Positions 1 to 8,754 are shown, numbered from the stretch's first letter. The stretch is DNA of 64,000 bases from Victivallaceae bacterium (GCA_016292515.1 JAEDIJ010000002.1:1-64000); one strand, 5' to 3'. The notes: a model not told the origin generated them from the sequence alone. Numbers and translations: made by a program.

Positions 1-21
1 TGCATCGGCGCTGTCGGAGGG

Positions 22-45
22 GCAGGGAGCCGAAAAGCTCCCTGC
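22..45. other. Perfect 9-bp inverted repeat downstream of the SDR gene
   Basis: GCAGGGAGC and GCTCCCTGC pair around a 6-nt loop. No T-run follows in either direction, so this is not a standard intrinsic terminator. It lies beyond the 3' end of the minus-strand SDR gene. Confidence 0.45.
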
Positions 46-50
46 ATAGC

Positions 51-78
51 ACTTATAACTTAAAACTTATAACTTAAA
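51..78. repeat. 14-bp direct tandem repeat, two copies
   Basis: ACTTATAACTTAAA occurs twice head to tail and overlaps the stop codon of the SDR gene. It is AT-rich and unlike the surrounding GC-rich sequence. No function is visible. Confidence 0.6.
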
Positions 79-778
79 ACTCTACAAGATGCTCTCCCCC
101 GTCCACCGGCAAAATGGCTCCCGTGACGGACTCGCATTGCGCGAGAAAGAATACGGCATCGGCGTAATCGGTGATCCTCGCCGGACGGCGGAGCGGGACG
201 CTTTGCAGAACTTTTTCCATTTTGGAGTCGGGCAATTCCACGGGCGGTAACATCGGCCCCGGCGCGACGGCGTTGAAGCGCAGATCGCGCGCGGCGTAGC
301 GCAACGCGAAATCGAGCGTGAGATCGCCGAGAGCGCGGCGGCTTTCGGTATAGGCATCGTGCCGATTGCTCCAAATGGCGGCGTCGAGGATATTGACGAC
401 GCATCCGGACAGAATTTCCTGCCGGACGAAACACTCCATCAGTTTTTTCGGCGTTTCGTAATTGATCTGGCGGAAAAGCTGATTTTCCTCTGCCGTATTT
501 TGCGGATGAAGCCGGAAAAAACTCGCGTTGTTGACGAGGACGTCGATTTTTCCCGCTCCGGCAAAAAGTTTTTCCGCCGCGTCGGCGCGGGAAAAGTCGG
601 CGCAAAGTATTTGATGTCCCTCACCGGGAAGTGCGGCGAGCAACATCTGCGCTTCGTCGATGTGCGAACAGGTGTGGATGAGAATGCTCGCCCCCTCGCG
701 GGCGAAGCGCATCGCGATCGCCGCTCCGCCGCGCCGGCTGCCGCCGGTTACCAGCACTTTTTTCCCTTTGAAATCCAT
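74..778 (-). CDS. SDR family oxidoreductase, pteridine-reductase-like
   Basis: A 234-residue NAD(P)H-dependent short-chain reductase. The nucleotide-binding motif is TGGSRRGG (residues 11-18), the TGxxxRxG form typical of FolM/PTR1 pteridine reductases. LVNNAS follows at about residue 80, then NILD, whose Asp matches the PTR1-type catalytic Asp. The active-site tetrad reads YTESR, so Tyr is present but the usual Lys of YxxxK is Arg (codon CGC). The C-terminus VDGGEHLVEF matches the family. The ATG at 778 is chosen because homology starts at MDFKGKK; the 18 upstream in-frame codons are not family-like. Reduction of dihydropterin or dihydrofolate is a guess from motifs only, and the Lys change may alter or abolish activity. 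Confidence 0.8.
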   Translation of the reverse strand: MDFKGKKVLVTGGSRRGGAAIAMRFAREGASILIHTCSHIDEAQMLLAALPGEGHQILCADFSRADAAEKLFAGAGKIDVLVNNASFFRLHPQNTAEENQLFRQINYETPKKLMECFVRQEILSGCVVNILDAAIWSNRHDAYTESRRALGDLTLDFALRYAARDLRFNAVAPGPMLPPVELPDSKMEKVLQSVPLRRPARITDYADAVFFLAQCESVTGAILPVDGGEHLVEF

Positions 779-799
779 AAAAAAATATCCGTTTTCAAC

Positions 800-828
800 T
801 TGCATTATCGATCTTGATATACTATATT
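800..828 (+). promoter_or_regulatory. Promoter of the pseudopilin gene
   Basis: TTGCAT (800-805), 17-nt spacer, TATATT (823-828), 32 nt before the start codon. Confidence 0.6.
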
Positions 829-860
829 TCACACAAGCATTTTAATCAAGGAGCAGTTTT

Positions 861-1406
861 ATGAAAAGAGTTTTTTGCCGCTGTTTCACCCTCGTTGAGT
901 TGCTGACGGTCATCGCCGTGATCGCCGTCCTTTCCGCCATCGGTTTCGGCACGTACAGCACCGCGCAGAATAAATCGCGCATTTCCGCCACGCGCTCGCT
1001 CGTCGAAAACGTCGCCAACGCCTTTGAGGCGACCCGCGCCGAAGTCGGTTATATGCCGGCGTCAAGCGGCTGGGAAGAGCTTAAATTCGATACCGAGACC
1101 ATCAAGGGCACGGATTATTTCACGGTATCGCTCGGCGATGACAAATTCAAGGCGGCATTCGCGAAAAACATCGACGGCGAGTTGGTGCGGAAATTTCTGG
1201 ACGGCGACAAATTGACCGATTCCTGGGGCAATCAGGTCTATTACCGTTATCCCGGCATCGCCAACCGGACGAATTGCGCGGTGATCTCCGCCGGTCCGGA
1301 CGGCGGTTTCGGCACCGGGACTGCGGATTCTCCGAAAAATCTGAATAACATTTCCAATTTCAAGTCATCCGGCGACTGGGCGTGCGACGACGTCGCCAAT
1401 TTTTAA
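861..1406 (+). CDS. Type II secretion/type IV pilin-like pseudopilin
   Basis: A 181-residue prepilin-like protein. A short basic leader (MKRVFCRC) precedes the cleavage/methylation motif FTLVELL with Glu5. A hydrophobic helix of about 20 residues follows and then a soluble C-terminal domain ending in SSGDWACDDVANF. The prepilin peptidase would cut just before FTLVELL. AAGGAG lies 7 nt before the ATG. Stand-alone FTLVELL proteins of this layout are abundant in Lentisphaerota and Planctomycetota. No other pilus or T2SS gene is nearby, so its machine is unknown. It is followed by purT after 33 bp. Confidence 0.85.
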   Translation: MKRVFCRCFTLVELLTVIAVIAVLSAIGFGTYSTAQNKSRISATRSLVENVANAFEATRAEVGYMPASSGWEELKFDTETIKGTDYFTVSLGDDKFKAAFAKNIDGELVRKFLDGDKLTDSWGNQVYYRYPGIANRTNCAVISAGPDGGFGTGTADSPKNLNNISNFKSSGDWACDDVANF

Positions 1407-1439
1407 TTTGATCATCCCCTGACAAAAAGGAAAAAGAAT

Positions 1440-2615
1440 ATGATTCTCGGTACGGCTCTTACGGAAAAAGCGACGAAGGTGCTCTTTTGCGGCGCCGGTG
1501 AACTCGGCAAGGAAGTGGTCATTGCGATGATGCGGCTCGGCGTCGAAGTCGTCGCCGTTGACCGTTATCCCAACGCGCCCGGAATGCAAGTGGCGCACCG
1601 CAGTTACTGCATCAATATGCTCGACGGCGCGAAACTTCGCGAGATCATCGAAAAGGAAAAGCCCGATTTCGTCGTTCCCGAAGTCGAGGCGATCGCGACC
1701 CCGACGCTCGTCGAATTGGAAAAGGAAGGCTATCACATCATCCCGACCGCCAACGCGGCGTTTCTGACGATGAACCGCGAGGGCATCCGCCGTCTCGCCG
1801 CCGAGGAGTTGAAACTGCCGACCAGCCGGTACCGTTTCGCCGCGACGCGCGAGGAATTCGACGCGGCGATCAAGGAGATCGGCATCCCCTGCGTCGTCAA
1901 ACCGATCATGAGCAGTTCCGGTCACGGTCAGAGCACGGTCAAGAGTGCCGCCGATATCGACGAAGCGTGGCGCAACGCACAGGAAGGCGGCCGCGCCGGA
2001 GCCGGCAAGGTGATCGTCGAAGCGTTTGTCGATTTTGATTACGAGATCACCCAGTTGACCGTCCGCCACGCGGGAGGCACCAGTTTCTGCGAGCCGATCG
2101 GTCATCATCAGGTCAACGGCGACTATCAGGAATCGTGGCAGCCGCAGGCGATGACCCCCGCCGCCAAGGCGCGGGCGCGCGAGATCGCCGGAGCCATCAC
2201 CGGTGCGCTCGGCGGCCGCGGCATTTTCGGCGTCGAACTTTTCATCAAGGGCGATGAGGTGATTTTCAGCGAAGTCAGCCCCCGTCCCCACGATACCGGA
2301 ATGGTGACGATGATCTCGCAGGATCTTTCCGAATTTGATCTGCACGCCCGCGCCATCCTCGGCTTGCCGATCCCCGAAATCGTTTTCCGCGGACCTTCCG
2401 CGAGCAAGGCGATCGTCGTCGACGGCAATTCCAAGGCGGTCGCTTTCGATATTTCCGATGCGCTGACGATGCCGGAAACCGACATCCGTCTTTTCGGCAA
2501 AGGCGAGTTGAAAGGTCACCGCCGTCTCGGTGTCTGCCTTGCGCGCGGCAAAAGCGTCGAGGAAGCCAAGGAAAAGGTTTTCAAGATGCGCGATCAGGTC
2601 AAAGTGACGCTCTGA
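1440..2615 (+). CDS. purT: Formate-dependent phosphoribosylglycinamide formyltransferase (PurT)
   Basis: PurT uses formate and ATP to formylate glycinamide ribonucleotide in step 3 of purine synthesis, replacing folate-dependent PurN. The 391-residue protein has the usual length. It opens with VLFCGAGELGKEVVIAMMRLG, has the ATP-grasp core with VVKPIMSSSGHGQS (about residue 155), and the Mg2+/ATP motif EVSPRPHDTGMVTM (about 280). AAGGAAAAAGA precedes the ATG. The window also has a separate AICAR transformylase at 50.3 kb, so purine formyl transfers are partly represented here. Assignment is secure. Confidence 0.95.
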   Translation: MILGTALTEKATKVLFCGAGELGKEVVIAMMRLGVEVVAVDRYPNAPGMQVAHRSYCINMLDGAKLREIIEKEKPDFVVPEVEAIATPTLVELEKEGYHIIPTANAAFLTMNREGIRRLAAEELKLPTSRYRFAATREEFDAAIKEIGIPCVVKPIMSSSGHGQSTVKSAADIDEAWRNAQEGGRAGAGKVIVEAFVDFDYEITQLTVRHAGGTSFCEPIGHHQVNGDYQESWQPQAMTPAAKARAREIAGAITGALGGRGIFGVELFIKGDEVIFSEVSPRPHDTGMVTMISQDLSEFDLHARAILGLPIPEIVFRGPSASKAIVVDGNSKAVAFDISDALTMPETDIRLFGKGELKGHRRLGVCLARGKSVEEAKEKVFKMRDQVKVTL

Positions 2616-2718
2616 CGATTTTCCGGTCTCATAACACCGCGTCGTTGATTTTGCAAGTCCTCTTTTGAAGATTTTTCAAAATAAACTCGTCATTTTTTCC
2701 TTTCTTTGATTTGAAATG

Positions 2719-2748
2719 TTGACAAACTGGCGGTATTTTGTGTAGTGT
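2719..2748 (+). promoter_or_regulatory. Possible dnaA-leader promoter
   Basis: TTGACA (2719-2724), 18-nt spacer, weak -10 TAGTGT (2743-2748). It lies just before the 11-bp repeat tract. It would give a leader of about 385 nt before dnaA. Confidence 0.4.
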
Positions 2749-2773
2749 TGTGCCCCAGGCAAGTCCCGGGGGG

Positions 2774-3023
2774 TTGTTAATAAGTTGTTAATAAGTTGTC
2801 GACAAGGTGTCGTCAAACTGTTTAAGTGCTTAATTTTTTGAGGGTTTGCGCAAAAATCCGCAGAAGTTCGGCAAAAAAGGACGGTTTGGCGGCAAAAAGG
2901 GCGGTTTCCTCCTCAAATCGAGTTTGCGTGAGCGTCGCCGCCCTCGTTGAAAAAAGTTGTAAATCGGGGATTTTCCGTATGGAAATCGCGGTTTCTGCAA
3001 GAAATTCAGCGCGTTGTTAATAA
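2774..3023. repeat. Origin-like region: 11-bp repeats upstream of dnaA
   Basis: The 526 bp between purT and dnaA hold no convincing gene. TTGTTAATAAG occurs twice in tandem (2774-2784, 2785-2795), followed in the same 11-bp register by the variant TTGTCGACAAG (2796-2806) and a looser fourth unit. A further TTGTTAATAA is at 3014-3023. The reverse complement contains TTATTAACA, which matches the classic DnaA box TTATCCACA at 7 of 9 positions. Repeats next to dnaA suggest oriC or dnaA autoregulation. No canonical box was seen. Confidence 0.5.
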
Positions 3024-3141
3024 CTTTTGCCGAAAAGGGCGTTGGAGCGGCGGTAAAAGCCTTGAAAAAGTCCTTTTCGGATCATGATTTCGCAGGTATC
3101 ACCGGAGTTTTTCCGGTGTTGAATTGGGAAGTGTTCAGAAA

Positions 3142-4536
3142 ATGCAGACGTGTGATCCGTTGACCGAGCGCATTTGGCGTGTCCTCGCCAACCGTTTGGT
3201 GCAATTCAATGTGCCGCTCTACCGGCAGTGGTTTCAGTGCGTGACGCCGCTGTGTGTGGAAAACGGCACGTTGGTGATGGGGATGCCGGATGATTTTTTC
3301 GCGGATTTCGTGAAAGAGCATTACAGCGATATCCTCGACAATCAGTTGCGCGACATCGACGGCGTTGATTATTCCTGGCGTTTCGAGGGGGGGCATCCCG
3401 CTCCGCTGCATCCGCTGGTGCCGGTGGAGGATGCAGTTCCCGCCAAGGAGGCTCCGGCGGCGGCAACGCCGCTCCCGGAAAAACCCGTCAACAGCAAACG
3501 CCCCCGCTTGCTCAGCAGTGAATTCACCTTTGACAATTTTATCGTCGGCGAGGAAAACCGCCACGCATTCACCGCCGCCAAGACCGCGTCCGAGGCGCCG
3601 GGGCTTTACAATCCGCTTTTCATCTACGGCAGCAACGGGATCGGCAAGACCCATCTGTTGCAGGCGGTCGCCCACGCGGTGCGCGAGCGCAATCCCCAGG
3701 CGGTGATCCGCAGTACCACCTGCGACGACTTGCTCAATGAGTTTTACGATCTCTTGTGGCAGAAAAAGAGTCTTTCCGAATTCCGTGCGAGTGCCCGCGA
3801 TGTCGATATCCTCCTGATCGACGATGTTCACCGGCTGGCGAAAAAGGTGCAGATGCAGGAGGAATTTTTCAATCTTTTCAACACGTTGACCGATCAGGGC
3901 AAGCAGATCATTCTGACCAGCGACCGCCAGCCCTGTGAAATGAGCGATATCGACAAGCGTCTGACCACGCGTTTCGAGTCGGGGATGATCGCGGAGATCG
4001 CGATGCCCGAGTACGAGGCGAGGCTGGCGATCCTGCGTCTGTGGCGCACGGAAGTCGTCACCGATTATCCGCTCGGGGATGAATTTCTCGATTTTCTGGC
4101 GACGCATATCCGTTCGAGCGTGCGCCGTCTGAAAGGCTGTTTCCTGCGTCTGGCGACCTGGGCGTCGATCAACGGCGGCGACCGGTTGACGATCGAGCGC
4201 GCCGAGGAGTTGTTGCGCGGTCAGATCGGTCAGGAGTACGCGGCACGCGACATTTCCGTCGAGACGATCCAGAAGCAGGTTGCCGCTTATTTCGACCTTT
4301 CGATCGCCGATCTTTTGGGTAAAAGCCGCAACGACCGGATCGTCAAACCGCGGATGGTGGCGATGTTTCTCGCCCGTGAATTGACCAAAGTTTCCTCCAC
4401 CGAGATCGGCAAGGCATTCGCCCGCAATCACGCGACGGTGCTTCACGCCGAGGCGAAAATTTCCGAACTATGCCGTTCCGACGAAATGCTACGTCACGGC
4501 GTCGAGCATATCCGTCATCAATTGCAGAAAAGTTGA
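3142..4536 (+). CDS. dnaA: Chromosomal replication initiator DnaA, divergent
   Basis: DnaA is the AAA+ initiator that binds and opens the origin. Of 464 residues, about 1-85 form domain I, followed by a Pro/Ala-rich linker. The AAA+ module has Walker A GSNGIGKTHLL, Walker B DILLIDDVH, sensor 1 ILTSDRQP and a sensor 2 region SSVRRLKGCF. Domain IV has KPRMVAMFLAREL, but the usual GGRDHTTVLHA recognition motif reads ARNHATVLHA: the GG is reduced, Asp is Asn and Thr is Ala. Start is the ATG at 3142 with GGGAAG upstream; a TTG at 3124 would add six residues. dnaN, recF and gyrB are not adjacent. Confidence 0.9.
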   Translation: MQTCDPLTERIWRVLANRLVQFNVPLYRQWFQCVTPLCVENGTLVMGMPDDFFADFVKEHYSDILDNQLRDIDGVDYSWRFEGGHPAPLHPLVPVEDAVPAKEAPAAATPLPEKPVNSKRPRLLSSEFTFDNFIVGEENRHAFTAAKTASEAPGLYNPLFIYGSNGIGKTHLLQAVAHAVRERNPQAVIRSTTCDDLLNEFYDLLWQKKSLSEFRASARDVDILLIDDVHRLAKKVQMQEEFFNLFNTLTDQGKQIILTSDRQPCEMSDIDKRLTTRFESGMIAEIAMPEYEARLAILRLWRTEVVTDYPLGDEFLDFLATHIRSSVRRLKGCFLRLATWASINGGDRLTIERAEELLRGQIGQEYAARDISVETIQKQVAAYFDLSIADLLGKSRNDRIVKPRMVAMFLARELTKVSSTEIGKAFARNHATVLHAEAKISELCRSDEMLRHGVEHIRHQLQKS

Positions 4537-4675
4537 CGGCGGTTTTCCGGCGAAAGTTTTCGCGGCGTTGCGTTTTTTACAGTCAAAAACTGAAAAAACG
4601 CATTTTTTTTGTAAAAGTCCCCATTTTAAGTAGACAAAACCCGATGGGGAGTGTACAGTAAATAAGAAGCTTGAT

Positions 4676-4693
4676 CATCCCCTAAAGGGGATG
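4676..4693. other. Small perfect hairpin before the exporter operon
   Basis: CATCCCC-TAAA-GGGGATG forms a 7-bp stem in the 202-bp gap between dnaA and the ABC exporter. No T-run follows. The 13-mer TTGATCATCCCCT that begins it (4671-4683) also occurs just before purT (1408-1420). It may be a leader structure or a protein site. Confidence 0.4.
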
Positions 4694-4738
4694 GAGTGAA
4701 AAAACGTTATCCAATCTTAAAAGACAGGAATTATTTTT

Positions 4739-7318
4739 ATGCAGGAAAATCTCGAAACAAGCGGGGCTCCGGGGAACATCGACCTCAGCGGACTTCATTG
4801 TTTGCAGGCGCTTTTCGGGCAATTCCGCCACAACGTCAATTTCGCGGCGCTGGTCACCGATGAGATCCGCAACCGTTATGTGACGGATCCTGTCGGTGTG
4901 ATCTGCGAACTTGCCGAAGGGCAGGATCTGCGGCCGGAAGTTGCCCAGTCGCTTGAAATTCTCGACAGTTTCGCCGGTCCGGCGATGATCAGACTCGCCA
5001 ACGGACACTGGATCATTCTCCTCAACTCGATCCAGTGGCGCAAATCCGACAAGGTCGGCATTTTCGACAATCAGCTCAATACCGCCAACAAAAGCGCGCT
5101 CGTTCCCAAGCGGGAGATCGTCAGCCGCGCCGGTGACCGCGTGGTCATTTTCCGCAATCTGGCACAGGTGGATGCTTCGCGCCATACGCGCATTTACTGC
5201 CTGGCGACGGTGGCGCACCATCACGATACGGTGATCGATCTCCGCCGGGTGATGCACGACTACGCGATCGAGGAGGAAGAAGTCCGCGAGAACCTCTTTT
5301 TCCAGATCGCGGCGGATTACCAGTTCAAGGCGAAAAAGATCCGCTTGAACTGGGAGAAACTGGTCAAAAGCGGATCGGTCTTTCCGGCGATCATCGTCCG
5401 CAAGGACGGGAAATACGCGATTTTTTGCGGTTTCCGCAAAACTTCCGACGGCGCGGTCGAAGCGGTACTCGTCGATCCGGAAAAGGAAAGTTCCGGCGGC
5501 GAACATTTCCTTTTCTTCAAACAGGAGGCACTTTTCGCCGAGTACACCGACGAAGTGATCCTGCTCAAAAAACGCTACAAACTTTCGGATGAAAATCAGC
5601 CGTTTTCGCTTTTCTGGTTCATCCCGGAATTCATCAAACTCAAAGGGGTTTTCGGGCAGATCGCGCTGATGGTGGCGATGCTGACGGTGCTTTCTCTGGT
5701 GGTGCCGCTCTTCTTTCAGATTGTCGTCGACAAGGTGCTGGTCAATGAGTCCTACAACACCCTCAACGTGATCGGCGGCGTCGTGCTGGTAGCGATCATT
5801 TTCAACGGGATATTGGAATTCGTCCGCAGTTATTTGTTGCTTTTTGCGACCAACAAGATCGATATTTCGACGGCGACGAAAACCTTTTTGCATCTGATGA
5901 AACTGCCGCTGGATTTCTTCGAGCGGGTGCCGTCGGGGGTGTTGCTCAAACATATGCAGCAGACCGAGCGGATCCGCGGATTTCTTTCCGGAAATTTGTT
6001 TTTCACCCTCCTCGATCTGGTGTCGCTGGTGATTTTCGTCCCGTTCCTTTTGCTTTACAGTGTGCAATTGACGCTGGTGGTGCTCGGATTTTCGCTGCTG
6101 ATGGCGTGCGTCATCGCTTCGCTGATCCGTCCTTTCCAGCGCCGGCTCGATGAACTCTATCAGGCGGAAGGCAAGCGGCAGAGCATGCTCGTCGAAGCGA
6201 TCCACGGCGTGCGCACCGTCAAATCCCTCGCGTTGGAGCCGGTCGAGCGCCGCATCTGGGACAATTCGACCGCCTACGCGATCAAATCCTACTTCCGCGT
6301 CGGCAAAATTTCGATGACCGCCAAGAGCATCAGTCAGGTGCTTGAAATGATGATGTCGATCTGCGTGATCTGGATCGGCGCGCATTTGGTTTTCAATCAT
6401 ACGATCTCGATCGGCGCGCTGATCGCGTTTCAGATGCTCGCCAACCGCGTGACGGGACCGCTGGTCAAGATGGTCGGTCTGATCCACGAATACCAGCAGA
6501 TCGCGCTTTCGGTGCGGATGCTCGGCGTCGTGATGAATACGCCCGTCGAACCGATGGGCGGCGGTGTCCGCAATCAGCTCCGCGGCAGAATTGAATTCGA
6601 CCACGTGAGTTTCCAGTACCGTCCCGACTTGCCGATGGTGATCAAGAACTTCAACCTGACCATTCCCGAAGGCACGACGGTCGGTTTCGTCGGGCGTTCC
6701 GGTTCCGGCAAGACGACTTTGACGAAACTTTTGCAGGCACTTTATCCGGTCTCGCAGGGCGTTGTCAAACTTGACGGCATCGACATCCGCGAGATCGACA
6801 AATCGCACTTGCGCAGCAGCATCGGCGTCGTGTTGCAGGAAAACTACTTTTTCAGCGGCACGGTGCGCGAAAACATCAGTCTGACCAAGCAGAGCGCGAC
6901 CTTGGAGGAAGTGCTTTACGCCTCGAAACTCGCCGGAGCCGACGAGTTCGTCCAGAAGTTGCCGCGCGGTTACGACACGGTGTTGGAGGAGAACGCCTCC
7001 AACTTGTCCGGCGGTCAGAAACAGCGTCTGGCGATCGCCCGCGCGTTGTTGACCAATCCGCCGATTTTGATTTTCGACGAGGCGACCAGCGCGCTCGACC
7101 CGGAGAGCGAATGCGTCATCCAGCAGAATCTCAAAGCGATCGCCCGCGGCCGTACCGTGCTGATCGTTTCGCACCGGTTGAGCATCGTCAGCCACGCCGA
7201 CCAGATCGTCGTCATCAACGCCGGCGAGATGAGCGATTGCGGCACGCACCGCGAACTTCTGAGCCGCGAAGGCATCTACAAGGAGTTCTGGACGCAGCAG
7301 ATGAGAGGAGATCAATAA
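4739..7318 (+). CDS. Type I secretion ABC transporter (HlyB-like) with degenerate C39-like domain
   Basis: An 859-residue inner-membrane exporter of the peptidase-domain ABC class. Residues 1 to about 140 are an extra N-terminal region. About 150-270 resemble the C39-like domain of HlyB, but the catalytic Cys position and the His (DGKYAIF instead of DGxHF) are missing, so it should bind rather than cut substrate. Six membrane segments follow (about 300-560). The nucleotide-binding domain has Walker A GRSGSGKTT, signature LSGGQKQR, Walker B ILIFDEATSALD and the H-loop SHRLS. The next gene, an HlyD adaptor, starts 1 nt after its stop. Classic HlyB is about 700 residues, so the N-terminal extension is notable. 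Substrate is unknown. Confidence 0.88.
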   Translation: MQENLETSGAPGNIDLSGLHCLQALFGQFRHNVNFAALVTDEIRNRYVTDPVGVICELAEGQDLRPEVAQSLEILDSFAGPAMIRLANGHWIILLNSIQWRKSDKVGIFDNQLNTANKSALVPKREIVSRAGDRVVIFRNLAQVDASRHTRIYCLATVAHHHDTVIDLRRVMHDYAIEEEEVRENLFFQIAADYQFKAKKIRLNWEKLVKSGSVFPAIIVRKDGKYAIFCGFRKTSDGAVEAVLVDPEKESSGGEHFLFFKQEALFAEYTDEVILLKKRYKLSDENQPFSLFWFIPEFIKLKGVFGQIALMVAMLTVLSLVVPLFFQIVVDKVLVNESYNTLNVIGGVVLVAIIFNGILEFVRSYLLLFATNKIDISTATKTFLHLMKLPLDFFERVPSGVLLKHMQQTERIRGFLSGNLFFTLLDLVSLVIFVPFLLLYSVQLTLVVLGFSLLMACVIASLIRPFQRRLDELYQAEGKRQSMLVEAIHGVRTVKSLALEPVERRIWDNSTAYAIKSYFRVGKISMTAKSISQVLEMMMSICVIWIGAHLVFNHTISIGALIAFQMLANRVTGPLVKMVGLIHEYQQIALSVRMLGVVMNTPVEPMGGGVRNQLRGRIEFDHVSFQYRPDLPMVIKNFNLTIPEGTTVGFVGRSGSGKTTLTKLLQALYPVSQGVVKLDGIDIREIDKSHLRSSIGVVLQENYFFSGTVRENISLTKQSATLEEVLYASKLAGADEFVQKLPRGYDTVLEENASNLSGGQKQRLAIARALLTNPPILIFDEATSALDPESECVIQQNLKAIARGRTVLIVSHRLSIVSHADQIVVINAGEMSDCGTHRELLSREGIYKEFWTQQMRGDQ

Positions 7319-7319
7319 A

Positions 7320-8753
7320 ATGAAGATATTTTACGAAAAATTGAAAAAATGCTGTTCCGGTATCGCCGCGTTTTTTGCCGGGAAGTGGCGGAAATTCATC
7401 GGTGAAAAAGCGGAAGGTGATCCCGAGGAAGTGATCGAATTTCAGCCCGATGCGCTGGAAATCAAAAACGAGCGTCTGCCGTGGGGGATCCGCTTTTTCG
7501 TATGGAGTCCGCTTCTGGTGATTTTGTTTGCGATCATCTGGTCGTGCTTCGTCGAAGTGGACGTCATCGTGCCCGCCAACGGCAAATTGGTGACCGACCA
7601 GCCGACGATCGTGATGAAGCCGCTGGAAAGGACGGTCATCAAGCATATCAATGTCCAGATCGGCGACATCGTCAAAAAGGATCAGGTGCTGATCGTTTTC
7701 GACCCGACCGAGAGCGGTTCGGACGCCGATCGCTTGCAGAATGAGGTCAACAACTATGCGGCGCAGTACGAAAGGCTCGTCGCCGAATTTCTCAATGAAA
7801 AGTATCAGCCGGCGACTCCGGGCAATCAGTTCGACCGCTGGCAGTTGGCAATCTACAATCAGCGTCAGAGTTACTACGCGGAGCGTATCAACTACTTCGA
7901 CGAAGCGTTGAATCAGATCGACGCCTCGACCAAAAGCACGAAGGACTCGCTCGTCAAACAGCAGGAGCGGTTGGAGCAGATTCGCACGCTGGAAAAAATG
8001 TACGCCGGATTGAACAAAAAGCAGGTCACTTCGCTCAAAGAATTGATCGAAATGCAGATCACCCGTATGGAAATGGAAGCGACCGTCGATCAGTTGCGCA
8101 ACCAGTTGCTCGAATTGAACCACCGCCGCGGCAGTACGGTGGCGGAAAAGAATTCCTTCGTGCAGGAGTGGCGCAAGACCCTCTCCGAAGAAATGGTGAC
8201 GGCGGAGCGCAATCTGACCAGTTACAGCAAGGAATTGGACAAGGCGTTGATGCTCCGCAATTACACCAGCCTCAAAGCACCTTGCGATGCGGTGGTTCAC
8301 GAAATCGCCTCGTTTTCGCCCGGTTCGGCGGTGCGCGAGGCGGAAGCGTTGATCACGCTGATCCCGCTCAGCGACGTGATCGAGCTTGAGGGCAAGATCC
8401 GTCCGCAGGATATCGGCAAGGTCAAACGCGGCGACAGCGTGCGCGTCAAACTGGATGCCTATCCTTTCCAGAAATACGGCACGATCGAGGGGATCGTGCG
8501 CAACATTTCGGAAGATACCATTCAGTCGCAGGGCGCGCCCAAAGTGGACGAGGAGGGCAATCCGGTCATGGAGCCGGGCACTTATTACCGCGCGCGGATC
8601 ACGTTGCTCGGCAAACTCAAAGGGGCGAAAAATTTCCGTCTCATTCCCGGTATGCAGGCGCAGGGCGAGATCAAGACCGGTCGCCGCCGGGTGATCGAAT
8701 ATGCGCTTTACCCGTTGATCAAGGCATTTGATGAAGCAGCAAAGGAGCCGTAA
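7320..8753 (+). CDS. HlyD-family type I secretion membrane-fusion protein
   Basis: A 477-residue periplasmic adaptor that would link the ABC exporter to an outer-membrane channel. A cytosolic N-terminus of about 55 residues precedes one membrane segment (FFVWSPLLVILFAIIWSCF). A lipoyl/barrel-sandwich half (VIVPANGKLV, about 80) comes next, then a long helical hairpin with heptad-like sequence (about 140-310), the second lipoyl half (LKAPCDAVV) and a beta-barrel domain (IRPQDIGKVKRGDSVRVKLDAYP). GAGGAG before the start lies inside the upstream gene, so the two are translationally linked. No TolC-like gene is in the window. Confidence 0.88.
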   Translation: MKIFYEKLKKCCSGIAAFFAGKWRKFIGEKAEGDPEEVIEFQPDALEIKNERLPWGIRFFVWSPLLVILFAIIWSCFVEVDVIVPANGKLVTDQPTIVMKPLERTVIKHINVQIGDIVKKDQVLIVFDPTESGSDADRLQNEVNNYAAQYERLVAEFLNEKYQPATPGNQFDRWQLAIYNQRQSYYAERINYFDEALNQIDASTKSTKDSLVKQQERLEQIRTLEKMYAGLNKKQVTSLKELIEMQITRMEMEATVDQLRNQLLELNHRRGSTVAEKNSFVQEWRKTLSEEMVTAERNLTSYSKELDKALMLRNYTSLKAPCDAVVHEIASFSPGSAVREAEALITLIPLSDVIELEGKIRPQDIGKVKRGDSVRVKLDAYPFQKYGTIEGIVRNISEDTIQSQGAPKVDEEGNPVMEPGTYYRARITLLGKLKGAKNFRLIPGMQAQGEIKTGRRRVIEYALYPLIKAFDEAAKEP

Positions 8754-8754
8754 A

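Noticed and set aside
4537..4738. Possible RiPP precursor gene before the exporter
   Set aside because: No short frame with a ribosome site and leader-core layout was found there or between the cassette genes.
4682..7315. 877-codon minus-strand frame opposite the ABC exporter
   Set aside because: Shadow of a verified exporter gene with all ABC motifs on the plus strand.
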